Source: Rummeliibacillus pycnus
Lineage (GTDB): Bacteria > Bacillota > Bacilli > Bacillales_A > Planococcaceae
Length of the DNA: 64,000 nucleotides
Direction: 5' to 3'
NCBI RefSeq assembly: GCF_002884495.1
Contig: NZ_KZ614145.1
Span: 1,440,423-1,504,422, forward strand
The notes beneath the pieces were generated by a model. That model made no database searches. It had not been told where the DNA came from and worked only from the letters and a program-made list of their open reading frames with translations. Numbering within the stretch: the first letter of the stretch is position 1; every line of letters starts with the position of its first letter. A program made the position numbers and the translations under genes. Of the stretch, positions 1 to 8,390 are shown piece by piece.

Positions 1-344
1 CCTTCATAAGATTCTGTTCTAAATGTTTCTCCAGAAATGAGAACACAACTTGGTAGATCACATTTCGGACAAAGTGCAATTCGATAATCAGGTACAAATT
101 CATATAAACACTTTAGACATCTTGATTTTGCTTCTTCTCGTATAATATGTAGTTGTGATTTTTCATCAAGAAGACCCATCTTTTCTTTACGAAGATAGAA
201 AAAAGCTAACTCTAAAGCATCTGGTAACACATTGGAAAGGTCCCCTACAATTACATCGATTTTCTTTACTTTCGTAAAACCTCTAACCGCAGCATCCTCT
301 GAGACAAGATGAATAATTTCAAACATTAATGACATCTCATGCAT
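1..344 (-). CDS. hypA: Hydrogenase/urease nickel metallochaperone HypA (3' end cut by window edge)
   Basis: Translation from 344 begins MHEMSLM, the invariant HypA start whose His2 and Glu3 help bind nickel. Around residues 70-95 there are two zinc-ligand pairs, CLKC and CPKC, arranged as in the HypA zinc domain. HypA delivers Ni(II) to the large subunit of [NiFe] hydrogenase with HypB (family knowledge). About 114 codons are visible; HypA proteins are typically 113-120 aa, so only the last few residues lie outside the window. The start has a GAAAGGTG ribosome binding site 8 bases upstream. It implies that hydrogenase or other nickel-enzyme genes follow to the left. Confidence 0.9.
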   Translation of the reverse strand, partial: MHEMSLMFEIIHLVSEDAAVRGFTKVKKIDVIVGDLSNVLPDALELAFFYLRKEKMGLLDEKSQLHIIREEAKSRCLKCLYEFVPDYRIALCPKCDLPSCVLISGETFRTESYE

Positions 345-535
345 TAGAAAAGCACCTTTCTCATTTCTCTTCATAAATTTTATGTATATTTTTACAAAAA
401 AGAACTTGCTATCGTTAAGTTTAAGTAAGGAATATTTTCTCTACAAAAAATATTTTTGGGCTTTATTTTCTATGATTAAAATAACATTTCAAAGCCATAT
501 TAAGAATGAGCCAAATGGAAAGGAGCGTTCATCTG

Positions 536-703
536 ATGGGAAGAGACAATAAACAAGGCAAAAGCAAAAATAAAAACTCATTACCTCAAACACCAAAAAA
601 CGAAAAAATAGCACCACAAGCTGCGAAAGAAGAAACTGCTCAAGAGTTAGTTGAGCTCGAAAACTTAGTTGCTAAAAATAAACAAAAGAAAAAACAAAAA
701 TAG
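536..703 (+). CDS. Small basic YfhD-like protein
   Basis: A 55-aa lysine/asparagine-rich protein opening MGRDNKQGKSKNKNSLPQTP. The 'MGR...K..LPQTPK' opening resembles the small YfhD proteins of Bacillus, whose role is unknown. I chose the ATG at 536 because AAGGAG lies at 520-525, 10 bases upstream; an upstream in-frame ATG at 506 has no ribosome binding site. It has no membrane segment and ends in a run of Lys/Gln. It is followed after 12 bases by sspH, so the two are probably cotranscribed, perhaps in sporulation. The family assignment rests on the N-terminal motif only. Confidence 0.55.
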   Translation: MGRDNKQGKSKNKNSLPQTPKNEKIAPQAAKEETAQELVELENLVAKNKQKKKQK

Positions 704-715
704 GAGGGCTCTCTT

Positions 716-904
716 ATGGAATATCAACGAGCACAAGAAATTGTTGCTTCACCGAAAGAATTTGAAGTTAGCTATAACGGTGTTTCTGTTTGGATTGATA
801 AGTTACTTAACGAAAGAACTGCAACCGTTCATTTAAGACATTCTCTTGAAGAAAGATCTGAAGTGGATATCTCCGAATTAAAAGAGGAATATCTCATACA
901 TTAA
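716..904 (+). CDS. sspH: H-type small acid-soluble spore protein
   Basis: A 62-aa protein starting MEYQRAQEIVASPKEFEVSY, which matches the SspH family signature (M..QRAQEI..SPK...V.YNG). These proteins accumulate in the forespore under sigma-G control (family knowledge). The length is normal for the family. AGGAGG is 8 bases before the ATG and a terminator follows immediately. The gene shows that the organism is an endospore former. Confidence 0.9.
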   Translation: MEYQRAQEIVASPKEFEVSYNGVSVWIDKLLNERTATVHLRHSLEERSEVDISELKEEYLIH

Positions 905-911
905 AACTAGG

Positions 912-944
912 TCCCATTGGAAATTTCCAGTGGGATTCATTTTT
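912..944 (+). terminator. Terminator after sspH
   Basis: Inverted repeat TCCCATTGGAAA / TTTCCAGTGGGA followed by a T-rich run. Confidence 0.8.
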
Positions 945-1029
945 GTATGCTTTAGTTATATTTTTCTTGCCTTTTTAAAGACATAAGTTTATTATAAGTA
1001 TTGATTGATAATTTTATTACATAATTTAT

Positions 1030-1103
1030 GCCCTTATAGCTCAGCTGGATAGAGCAAGAGTTTCCTAAACTCTGTGTCGCAGGTTCGAGTCCTGTTAAGG
1101 GCA
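1030..1103 (+). tRNA. tRNA-Arg (anticodon CCU)
   Basis: A complete cloverleaf can be folded by hand: acceptor GCCCTTA/TAAGGGC, D arm GCTC...GAGC, anticodon stem AGAGT/ACTCT with loop TTCCTAA (anticodon CCT), T arm GCAGG-TTCGAGT-CCTGT. The discriminator base is A at 1103 and no CCA is encoded. A T run follows directly and may act in termination. It decodes AGG, a rare Arg codon. Confidence 0.95.
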
Positions 1104-1277
1104 TTTTTTTAATTGGATCTACCCTAAAAAAATTCAGGACATTAAATTAACTAAATATCATAAATTAAAATATTAAAAATAATCAGAATATTTTGCATTT
1201 TATATTTTTTTCTGTTACTATATGATAAAGTTACTTCCATCACAACTATGGTTTTCATTTAAAAGGAGATGAATATT

Positions 1278-1442
1278 ATGACAAAGGTAGTTTTAGTAAA
1301 TGGACAATACTTAGCAATCATTAATGAATCACATATGGTAGAAACAAGAGAATTACCAGAAGGCATCCAACTCGGAGCGATGAGTGAAGTTGAATACGAC
1401 CATACAACAGGTCAAATTATTGTAGATGGACAGATTCTTTAA
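1278..1442 (+). CDS. Unrecognised 54-aa microprotein, copy A
   Basis: The ORF starts at ATG 1278 with AAAAGGAG at 1261-1268. The product opens MTKVVLVNGQYLAIINES and ends DGQIL. It is 54 aa, the same length as a second copy at 47128-47292, with 40 of 54 identical residues by hand alignment. Substitutions between the copies are mostly conservative (V/I, E/D, R/K), which indicates selection on the protein. There is no signal peptide, membrane segment or Cys; the mix of beta-branched residues and a VEYDH..TGQII segment suggests a small beta fold. The last codons also form the 5' arm of a terminator, as in copy B. I do not recognise the family. It lies downstream of tRNA-Arg. Confidence 0.85.
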   Translation: MTKVVLVNGQYLAIINESHMVETRELPEGIQLGAMSEVEYDHTTGQIIVDGQIL

Positions 1443-1460
1443 TCTGAATCCATCTTTTTT
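1425..1460 (+). terminator. Terminator overlapping the 3' end of microprotein A
   Basis: GATGGACAGATT (last codons, 1425-1436) pairs with AATCTGAATCCATC (1441-1454), followed by a T run. The stop codon is in the loop. Confidence 0.75.
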
Positions 1461-1818
1461 AATGTTCCTGGAGTCACCGTCATTTGTTCCATTAGTTTGT
1501 ATTTTACATTTAGCTAAGAATTACAAAATTAGTCCACTTTCCTCTTTTTTAAAATTTTTCTACTCACACCATAAAATAGATTTACAATGTGTTAATTTCT
1601 ACTCCTTCTTTTTTACCTTCATATCTTTTCCACCAACAATACTATGCTGAAAGCTAATAATACTCTGCAAAATTATCTAGAAGAATTTTTACTTTTTATT
1701 CAACTACTCTACTTCTTCCCCTCACTTTATTATGATCTAAATCACTCGATCCAGATCCTTATCAAGCATTTTTTTAAATTCTTCATAAATAACGATGAAA
1801 TTTATTAAAAAAACACTA
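1461..1818. other. AT-rich intergenic stretch
   Basis: No gene or RNA that I can support lies between the microprotein terminator and the promoter region of the transporter. Open frames here are low-complexity Phe/Ser/Leu-rich translations of AT-rich DNA. Confidence 0.5.
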
Positions 1819-1847
1819 TTGTATAAAAATCATAGATTATGTATAAT
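1819..1847 (+). promoter_or_regulatory. Probable sigma-A promoter of the YfcC-family gene
   Basis: TTGTAT at 1819-1824 and a perfect TATAAT at 1842-1847 are separated by 17 bases. The A-rich TGTATAAAAATCAT inside it loosely resembles an ArgR (ARG) box; that part is weak inference. Confidence 0.5.
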
Positions 1848-1941
1848 AACAACCTGTCGAGAAACAATTTAAGTCATTTCGTAAATTTCTATAGAATTCG
1901 ATATATTTCAGATTATTTTGGCATCAGTAAGGAGCAAGGCT

Positions 1942-3342
1942 ATGTTTAAGAAAAAGAAAGTAGATCAAGGAAATAAGGGTGTTAATGCATATGTATTAAT
2001 CTTTGCTTTAATCGTCATTTCTGCTATTTTAACGTATATCGTACCAGCTGGACATTATGATACAAAACAAGTAGATGGTCGAAGTGTGATTAAACCAGAG
2101 ACTTTTACGTTTGTAAATAATCATCCAATTGGTCTTTTAGATTTATTTAGTGATATTCATCAAGGTATGGTGAACGGTGCGGGTACAATTTTCTTCGTAT
2201 TAATCATTGGTGGCGTATTTGGAATTATTAATGCCACAGGTGCACTGGACTCATTTATCGTGACATTTGCACGTAAAATGAAAAACCGTGAGAAATTAGT
2301 CGTTCCCATTTTAATGTTATTCTTTGGTATTTGTGGTGCAACAATGGGGATGTCAGATGAAGTAGCTGTTTATGTAGCACTTCTTGTACCCCTAACCATC
2401 GCATTAGGATTTGATGCTGTTACAGGCTTTGCGATTGTAGTAGTTGGTGCCTCAATGGGTTTCACAGCGGGCTTTTTAAACCCATTCTCTGTTGGGGTTG
2501 CACAAGGAATCGCTGAACTCCCAACATTCTCAGGAATCGGTTATCGTCTAATTGTATTCGTTGTGTTCTACACAACAGCAGCCATCTTTGTTTATCGTCA
2601 TGCGATGAAGGTTAAGAAAAATCCGGATATAGGGATTTACGGTAAATTCGAAAAGTTAAGTCCACATACCAAAGAAGATCTGTCCGTTACCTTCACATTA
2701 CGGCATAAATTAGTCTTAACTGCTTTTTTAACGAACTTTGTGATTTTAATCATTGGTGTGATGAAATATGGCTGGTATATTCCAGAGATCGCAGGACTAT
2801 TCTTAATGTTTGGTATTATTATGGGAATTGTTGGAGGCCTTGGAGCATCTGAAATTGCCGATAGTTTTGTAAAAGGAGCATCTGACCTAATCGGTGGCGC
2901 CTTAATCATCGGGTTAGCACAAGCGGTGCTAGTCATCTTTAAATCAGGTGGGTTGATGGATACTATCTTACATTTTGCCTCTGCTTTATTAAATGATCTC
3001 CCATCAACATTCACAGCTGTTGGTATGATGATTTTACAAATGATGATCAACTTCCTAGTCCCATCCCAAAGTGGACAAGCAGCACTGACAATGCCAATCA
3101 TGGCACCATTAGCTGATCTAGTAGGTGTCACACGCCAAACAGCTGTACTTGCCTTCCAATTAGGTGATGGAATTGCTGCAAGTATGTTCCCTACAAACGG
3201 TGCACTGATCGCGGCACTTGCAGTCGCAGGTATCCCATGGAACAAATGGGTAAAATGGTATTTCAAATTCTTTATCATTATCTTCATACTTTCAGTGATT
3301 CTGTTAGTAATTGCCGAAAAGATGAATTATGGACCGTTTTAA
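1942..3342 (+). CDS. YfcC/DcuC-family membrane transporter
   Basis: A 466-aa integral membrane protein with about 12 hydrophobic segments, of the YfcC family in the DcuC/IT superfamily. Members are annotated as C4-dicarboxylate or basic amino-acid carriers; the real substrate is unproven. Family-like features are the N-terminal VPAGHYD motif, the MGMSDEVAVY re-entrant-like stretch, and the C-terminal VPSQSGQAALTMPIMAPLAD region followed by QLGDGI. I prefer the ATG at 1942 (product MFKKKKVD) because AAGGAG sits 7 bases upstream; a longer frame from 1918 runs through that site. It is monocistronic, with a sigma-A-like promoter upstream and a strong terminator downstream. Confidence 0.85.
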   Translation: MFKKKKVDQGNKGVNAYVLIFALIVISAILTYIVPAGHYDTKQVDGRSVIKPETFTFVNNHPIGLLDLFSDIHQGMVNGAGTIFFVLIIGGVFGIINATGALDSFIVTFARKMKNREKLVVPILMLFFGICGATMGMSDEVAVYVALLVPLTIALGFDAVTGFAIVVVGASMGFTAGFLNPFSVGVAQGIAELPTFSGIGYRLIVFVVFYTTAAIFVYRHAMKVKKNPDIGIYGKFEKLSPHTKEDLSVTFTLRHKLVLTAFLTNFVILIIGVMKYGWYIPEIAGLFLMFGIIMGIVGGLGASEIADSFVKGASDLIGGALIIGLAQAVLVIFKSGGLMDTILHFASALLNDLPSTFTAVGMMILQMMINFLVPSQSGQAALTMPIMAPLADLVGVTRQTAVLAFQLGDGIAASMFPTNGALIAALAVAGIPWNKWVKWYFKFFIIIFILSVILLVIAEKMNYGPF

Positions 3343-3422
3343 AGCTATATGTACCTACATTATAAATAGTTTAAAGGGGCTTATCCACTTGGTAAAGCGT
3401 TCCCTTTTGAATCAAAAAATGC

Positions 3423-3479
3423 AAGAAAAAGCATGCATGACCATTCACATATGGAATAGGTCATGCATGCTTTTTCTTA
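3423..3479. terminator. Strong bidirectional terminator
   Basis: Long perfect stem AAGAAAAAGCATGCATGACC / GGTCATGCATGCTTTTTCTT. It can serve the transporter on + and the racemase gene on -. Confidence 0.9.
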
Positions 3480-3584
3480 TTTCGACTTTGTTAAATTTAA
3501 TAACGCAACTCAATAACTTTTGAGCAAAAGCTCCTATTTATTTAATAAGATTTCCTAATAGTTATTGAATGTTGTCTATACCCC

Positions 3585-4277
3585 TTAATATTCTAATGCT
3601 TTATTGACGGATTCAATTGCATGTATTTCTGTTGTATCGAATATAGGAATTTCTGAATCCTCTTGTTTGACTAATAATCCAATTTCCGTACACCCTAATA
3701 TGATTCCCTCAGCACCATTTTCAACTAAGTTTTTGATAACTTCCTTGTAATAATCTCTTGATGTTTGTTTAATGTTACCTAAACATAATTCTTCATATAT
3801 AACCTTGTTAATCATTTCTCTTTCAGTATCATTTGGAACTAAAACACTAATCTCGTTAGATTCTATTCTGGATTTATAAAAATCTTGCTCCATCGTGTAC
3901 TTAGTGCCTAATAACCCCACCTTTGTCAAATTTGATTTTTTTATTTGATTGGCAGTTGCATCAGCTATGTGTAAAACAGGAATTGTTATCCTTGCTTCTA
4001 TATAATCTATTACTTTATGCATCGTATTTGTACAAATTACTATAAATTCTGCACCTGCATTTTCTAAAGATGATGCAACATCTCCTAATGTTTTACCTGC
4101 ACTTTCCCAATCACCTTCCACTTGATAGCGTTCAATCTCTTCAAAGTCAACGCTATATAAAAGACATTTTGCAGAATGTAATCCACCTAATCTGTTTTTT
4201 ACCTCTTCATTAATGATTCGATAATATTCAACCGAAGATTCCCAACTCATTCCACCAATTAGTCCTATTGTTCTCAT
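3585..4277 (-). CDS. Aspartate/glutamate racemase family protein
   Basis: A 230-aa cytosolic protein with the two catalytic Cys motifs of PLP-independent Asp/Glu racemases: CTNTMH with Cys82, and GCTEIG with Cys196. The N-terminal GLIGGMSWESS is typical of the YgeA/RacX type. These enzymes interconvert D- and L-amino acids through a two-base thiol mechanism (family knowledge). Broad-specificity amino-acid racemase is more likely than the essential MurI glutamate racemase, because of the CTNTMH form and short length. It is monocistronic, between two terminators. Confidence 0.88.
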   Translation of the reverse strand: MRTIGLIGGMSWESSVEYYRIINEEVKNRLGGLHSAKCLLYSVDFEEIERYQVEGDWESAGKTLGDVASSLENAGAEFIVICTNTMHKVIDYIEARITIPVLHIADATANQIKKSNLTKVGLLGTKYTMEQDFYKSRIESNEISVLVPNDTEREMINKVIYEELCLGNIKQTSRDYYKEVIKNLVENGAEGIILGCTEIGLLVKQEDSEIPIFDTTEIHAIESVNKALEY

Positions 4278-4515
4278 AAAGTTCCCCCATATCCACTTTG
4301 TAATATATACCTAATTATACAATTTTTTTAAAGTATCAATTCTTTTAAAAAAACCTTTCCCACATTGCACAATACTTTGTGTCTTTGACTAAAAATTAAT
4401 TGTTAAATTGGGCTTGAAAATAAATGCTAAAATTGTATATTATTAGTATACCTAATTTATTGGAATTATCTGGAATTAAAAAAGAGTTTTAATAGACTAT
4501 TGGAGGGATCACAAA

Positions 4516-4638
4516 ATGGATTATTTAATAGAAACATGCAATCTAACCAAGCTTTTTGGTCAACAAAAAGTGGTTAATAATCTTTCTTTACATATCAAAA
4601 AAGGAGAAATATATGGTTTTAGGCATTATTTTATGTAG
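4516..4638 (+). pseudogene. Stub of an ABC transporter ATP-binding gene
   Basis: A good ribosome binding site (TGGAGG) precedes ATG 4516. The product opens MDYLIETCNLTKLFGQQKVV, the standard start of an ABC ATPase, and runs to KKGEIYGF, exactly where the family continues into Walker A (LGPNGAGKTT). Instead it reads RHYFM and stops after 40 aa. No Walker A, signature or Walker B is found downstream. It is therefore a 3'-deleted remnant, with a terminator about 100 bases on. Confidence 0.8.
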
Positions 4639-4738
4639 ATATGAATTCTATAAAAATAAGGTTAAGTAGCTATGCAAAATGTTAAAGTATTTAAATATCA
4701 CAAGTTCGAATCATTTTAGTAATGTTTCTAAGAAGTAC

Positions 4739-4783
4739 AAAATAGATAGCTCCTATTTTTCAATGGGTGCTATCTATTTTGTT
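4739..4783. terminator. Terminator-like hairpin
   Basis: AAAATAGATAGC / GCTATCTATTTT with a 17-base loop, then TGTTT. Confidence 0.7.
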
Positions 4784-4907
4784 TATCAATGTAAAAAAAT
4801 CAAATCACATTATGACATTTAGACGTTTGTGCAACTTTCAGTAAAGTTGAATGATTAACATAGTGGATCCTACATTCAACTAACTCAAAAATGATTTAGC
4901 AACCTTC

Positions 4908-6437
4908 TTATGCTGATATGTCATTGCGATCGTCATTTTGTACATTTTTCGGTATGGCATCATTATATGGCATATTACTATGTCCATAGCTACGATGAAT
5001 CATCATATATACTAAACCAATAACAATTACTACAACTCCTGAAACAATTACGATGTAATTATCATACCAAGCTACATCTGGTGTTCTTGGCCAACACATG
5101 TTGATCATTGCGATTATTCCGTAAAGGAGTGCACCAATATTGATAGGTAGCCCCCACTTGCCTAATTGATACTTACCACTTGGTTTCCACCCTTTTAGTC
5201 TAGCTCGAAGTGCAGCAAGAACAACCATTTGGAATCCAAGATAAATGCCAAATGATGCAAAACTAACTACCTTTGTAAGCGCATCTGTAGACACTTTTGA
5301 TCCCAACACAATGATTGCTGGAACAATAGCTGCAAGAAGTAACGCATAAGGTGGAATGTGACGGGCAACCGAAAATTTCTTTAACAATTGGCTTCCTATT
5401 ATCATATCGTCACGTCCATACGAATAAGCAAGTCTACTTGCAGCCGCTTGTAAACTAATTGCACATGAAAGGAAAGAAATCAACACAATACACAGTACAA
5501 TCTTCGCGCCAACCGTACCGAATGCCTTGTTTAGTAGTGTATCAACTGGTGCTACGTCCTTTCCAGAAATAACTGCCGGAATATCAGCAACAGAAAGTAC
5601 TAAAGAAAGGCAAACAAAAGTTGCTGCAGCTCCACCAATGTAAATTGTTCGTCGCATTGCCTTTGGGATCAAAACGCCTGGATTGGGTACCTCTTCAGCA
5701 ACATCGCCACAAGCTTCGAACCCATAATATAAAAATGCACCAATTAATCCAGCTGCTGCAAATGCATAAAAGAAACTATGACTACCTTGAGCACCAAAAG
5801 AATCAAAGAACACACCAAGATTATGATGTCGTTCTGTAATAATTAACCAAAATCCTACTACAAGTGCACCAATAATCTCTGCTGCAAAACCAATTACTGC
5901 TGCAGCTGCAAGAACCTTTGTGCCAAGAAAATTGATAATTGTTGATACTACAAGCAAGCCTATTGCACAAAGGATCGTCGAATTCACCGATGATTCAAAA
6001 CCCAAAACCTGCGCTATAAAAGGTCCAGCTCCGTATACAACGCTGGCAATCGTCACTAGCAAAGCCATTAAGTAGACCCAACCAGTCATCCATGCCCACT
6101 TACGTCCCCATAATCTTCGGGCCCAAGGATAGACTCCTCCTGCTACGGGGAATTGCGCAACAATTTCACTAAAGACAAGTGCCACTAGGAGTTGTCCGAA
6201 TCCACAGATGACAAGACTCCAAATCATCGGTGGGCCACCTTGCGCAAGCGCGTAAGCAAATAGTGTGTACACCCCTACTACCGGTGAGAGGTATGTGAAC
6301 CCCAGCGAAAAGTTTGCCCATGGGCTCATGTCGCGTCGAAATTCAGATTCATATCCAAGTGCAGCCAGTTGTGCAGCATCACTATCATGATGGTCCGATC
6401 TAGATTCACCGACATTTTTGTTCAGATTTTCTTGCAT
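4908..6437 (-). CDS. APC-superfamily amino-acid/choline permease
   Basis: A 509-aa protein with about 12 membrane segments and hydrophilic ends. The PVVGVY, PVAGGVYPWARRLWG and EEVPNPGVLIPKAM motifs place it in the APC superfamily, in the amino-acid/choline transporter (ACT) group close to GABA permeases. It would take up an amino acid, GABA or a related amine by proton or sodium coupling; the substrate is not determinable here. AAAGGAGG is 9 bases before the ATG. It is monocistronic with about 730 bases of empty DNA upstream. Confidence 0.88.
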   Translation of the reverse strand: MQENLNKNVGESRSDHHDSDAAQLAALGYESEFRRDMSPWANFSLGFTYLSPVVGVYTLFAYALAQGGPPMIWSLVICGFGQLLVALVFSEIVAQFPVAGGVYPWARRLWGRKWAWMTGWVYLMALLVTIASVVYGAGPFIAQVLGFESSVNSTILCAIGLLVVSTIINFLGTKVLAAAAVIGFAAEIIGALVVGFWLIITERHHNLGVFFDSFGAQGSHSFFYAFAAAGLIGAFLYYGFEACGDVAEEVPNPGVLIPKAMRRTIYIGGAAATFVCLSLVLSVADIPAVISGKDVAPVDTLLNKAFGTVGAKIVLCIVLISFLSCAISLQAAASRLAYSYGRDDMIIGSQLLKKFSVARHIPPYALLLAAIVPAIIVLGSKVSTDALTKVVSFASFGIYLGFQMVVLAALRARLKGWKPSGKYQLGKWGLPINIGALLYGIIAMINMCWPRTPDVAWYDNYIVIVSGVVVIVIGLVYMMIHRSYGHSNMPYNDAIPKNVQNDDRNDISA

Positions 6438-7169
6438 GTTTTGAACCTCCTTTAATTTGTAGATATATTTTTCATTGCAATTCTCATGCCAATAAACAGA
6501 ATTATATGAACATTCAGTGAACTATGGGCGAAAAGGTATTTTTTTTATAATCAAATTCAATTTTGAAAGATTGTATTCAATAGTGAATAAACTATTTGAA
6601 TGAATCAATCTTCATAATGCATAATTCTTATCAAATAAACGACTCGCATTTTCGAGGGCTCTACGCTAATTCCACTTCAACTTCAACTTCAACTAAGATA
6701 GCAACATTAGATTTTCATCATAAAAATCTAGATTTTTTTCTTTATCAGTGGCCTCGGACGACTTGACGAGGAGATTGTAGCCAAGCCCGTGGAAAGCGAC
6801 ATCAGTAGTTAAATATCCAATTATTTATAGTAATAAGTGAATATGTTGAAATGTTCAATTTAAAAATTGAAATGAATTTATGAAATTGTTTCGAATACAA
6901 TCATCTGCAATAAATTACATTTACATTATTCCCCCTTCAAGATAGAGTTGCATATAAGCCCTTTTTCCTATGAAATTTAGAATAAATTATGCAGGTTTGC
7001 CTTAACATCACCTAACTCACAGACAAGCAAATCTTATGCTTCCTCTCTTCAAACCCTCATCTAGGAGACTCTCAATAAATCTGACCTCTATTAAATATAG
7101 GGCATGTAAAAATTGGACAGAGTATGATATGGTATATTCTCTACAACTATTGATTTGAAGGTGAAGACC
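6438..7169. other. Long intergenic region with degenerate repeats
   Basis: No supportable ORF. It holds three tandem TTCAAC units near 6676-6695 and a locally GC-richer stretch around 6750-6810 (GACTTGACGAGGAG, CCGTGGAAAGCGACATC) unlike its AT-rich surroundings. This resembles the degenerate interspersed repeats common in Bacillales intergenic DNA; it may be a remnant. Confidence 0.4.
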
Positions 7170-8174
7170 ATGCTAGAAGTAAGTGAAAGTAAATTAGCAC
7201 AGTATATGGTACATCATATAAGTGATGTGCTTATTTTGGGAGAGGAGGCATTCTCTCAGCCAGAGGTCATGCTCGAAGCAGCCTTTACACAACTTGCATT
7301 TAACAAAATCGATTGGGATCAACAATAAGAATTTTTTCACGAAACAGACATTGGATTAAACGAAGTGTACACATATGTAAAATCTATTTTTGATGATGAA
7401 AGTAGTTTCCTAGAACAATCGAAGCATATCGCTACACATCTACAAAGCGTATCCCAGCATCCTAATATTAAAGACGGCGAATTGTTTATTGGTATATTCC
7501 AAAATTGCCTTTGGAATACAGAGCCGAAAAAGGCAATTGCCATTGTAAAAATTGATGAAAGAGAAATATTTTTGGATGTAAAAAACGAACAAAATAAAAT
7601 GATTGTCCATGGCATTGACGGTATTAATGTAAAGAAAGTTAATAATATGGCCGTTATCGTAGATATGGGGGCTGACGAAGCACCTGCTGTCTTTATCAAA
7701 ACAAAAAAGAAAGAAGATGTCATCTATTGGCAAGAGCGCTTTTTAAAGATTAAGGTAGCAGATGAGAATTTTCATAAAACGAAACTAGCATTAACAGAAT
7801 GTAAAAAATACATTCTAAAAGAAGATAGTTTTACGAATACCGAGAAGTTGGGTTTTCTAAACAAAACGCTCGATTATTTTAGAAACGAAGAAGAATTCGA
7901 AGTCAGTGACTATATTGACTCGGTTTTCGAAAATGCCGAGCCCGTACAAAAAGATATCATCGTCAATACAGTAAAACCCTACGAAACAGTCATTTCTGAG
8001 AGTGCAATTGAAAAGGCCGAAAAAAGTTATAAGCGTAAAATAAAACTCGATTCGAATATTGAAATTCAGGTAAACGTACGCGATATCGATCAAGTGGATG
8101 AACTAATCGAAGTCGGTTATGACGAAACAACTAATCGTAAGTTTTATAAAATTTATTTCCAAGAAGAAATATAA
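7170..8174 (+). pseudogene. 37-kDa nucleoid-associated protein family gene with an in-frame TAA
   Basis: Reading from ATG 7170 gives MLEVSESKLAQYMVHHISDV, typical of the N-terminus of nucleoid-associated (NdpA/YejK-type) proteins. After 52 codons there is TAA at 7326-7328, and the same frame continues at once as EFFHETDIGLNEVYTYVKSI and stays open to 8174. The two parts add up to about 335 codons, the family's normal length, so this is one gene with a single nonsense codon and no frameshift. A start at GTG 7365 would make a 269-aa fragment but has no good ribosome binding site. It is a pseudogene, a sequence error or, less likely, a read-through product. Confidence 0.8.
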
Positions 8175-8194
8175 TCGCATATCTCCCTCCAACC

Positions 8195-8233
8195 AATGGA
8201 GTTGACTCTTAATTAGAATCAACTCCATTTATA
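8195..8233 (+). terminator. Terminator-like hairpin
   Basis: AATGGAGTTGA / TCAACTCCATT inverted repeat just after the nucleoid-protein gene; the following T run is weak. Confidence 0.6.
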
Positions 8234-8390
8234 ATTCCGTTTAAAAAAACTCTCGTTTCTTTTCATTCGCTACCTACCCTTTACTTTTAAAAACAACTTG
8301 ATTTTCACATCTCACAATATACAAAATTATCAAATTATTATAAAATTTACTATGGTAATTACTTAATACTTGAATCAAGGAGGCGGTAAC

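Noticed and set aside
2637-3287. Long antisense frames inside the transporter and other genes (e.g. also 33237-33650)
   Set aside because: Shadow frames of well-supported genes with no family features or ribosome binding sites.
3329-3523. Open frame overlapping the end of the YfcC-family gene
   Set aside because: It runs through a perfect terminator hairpin and has no initiation site.
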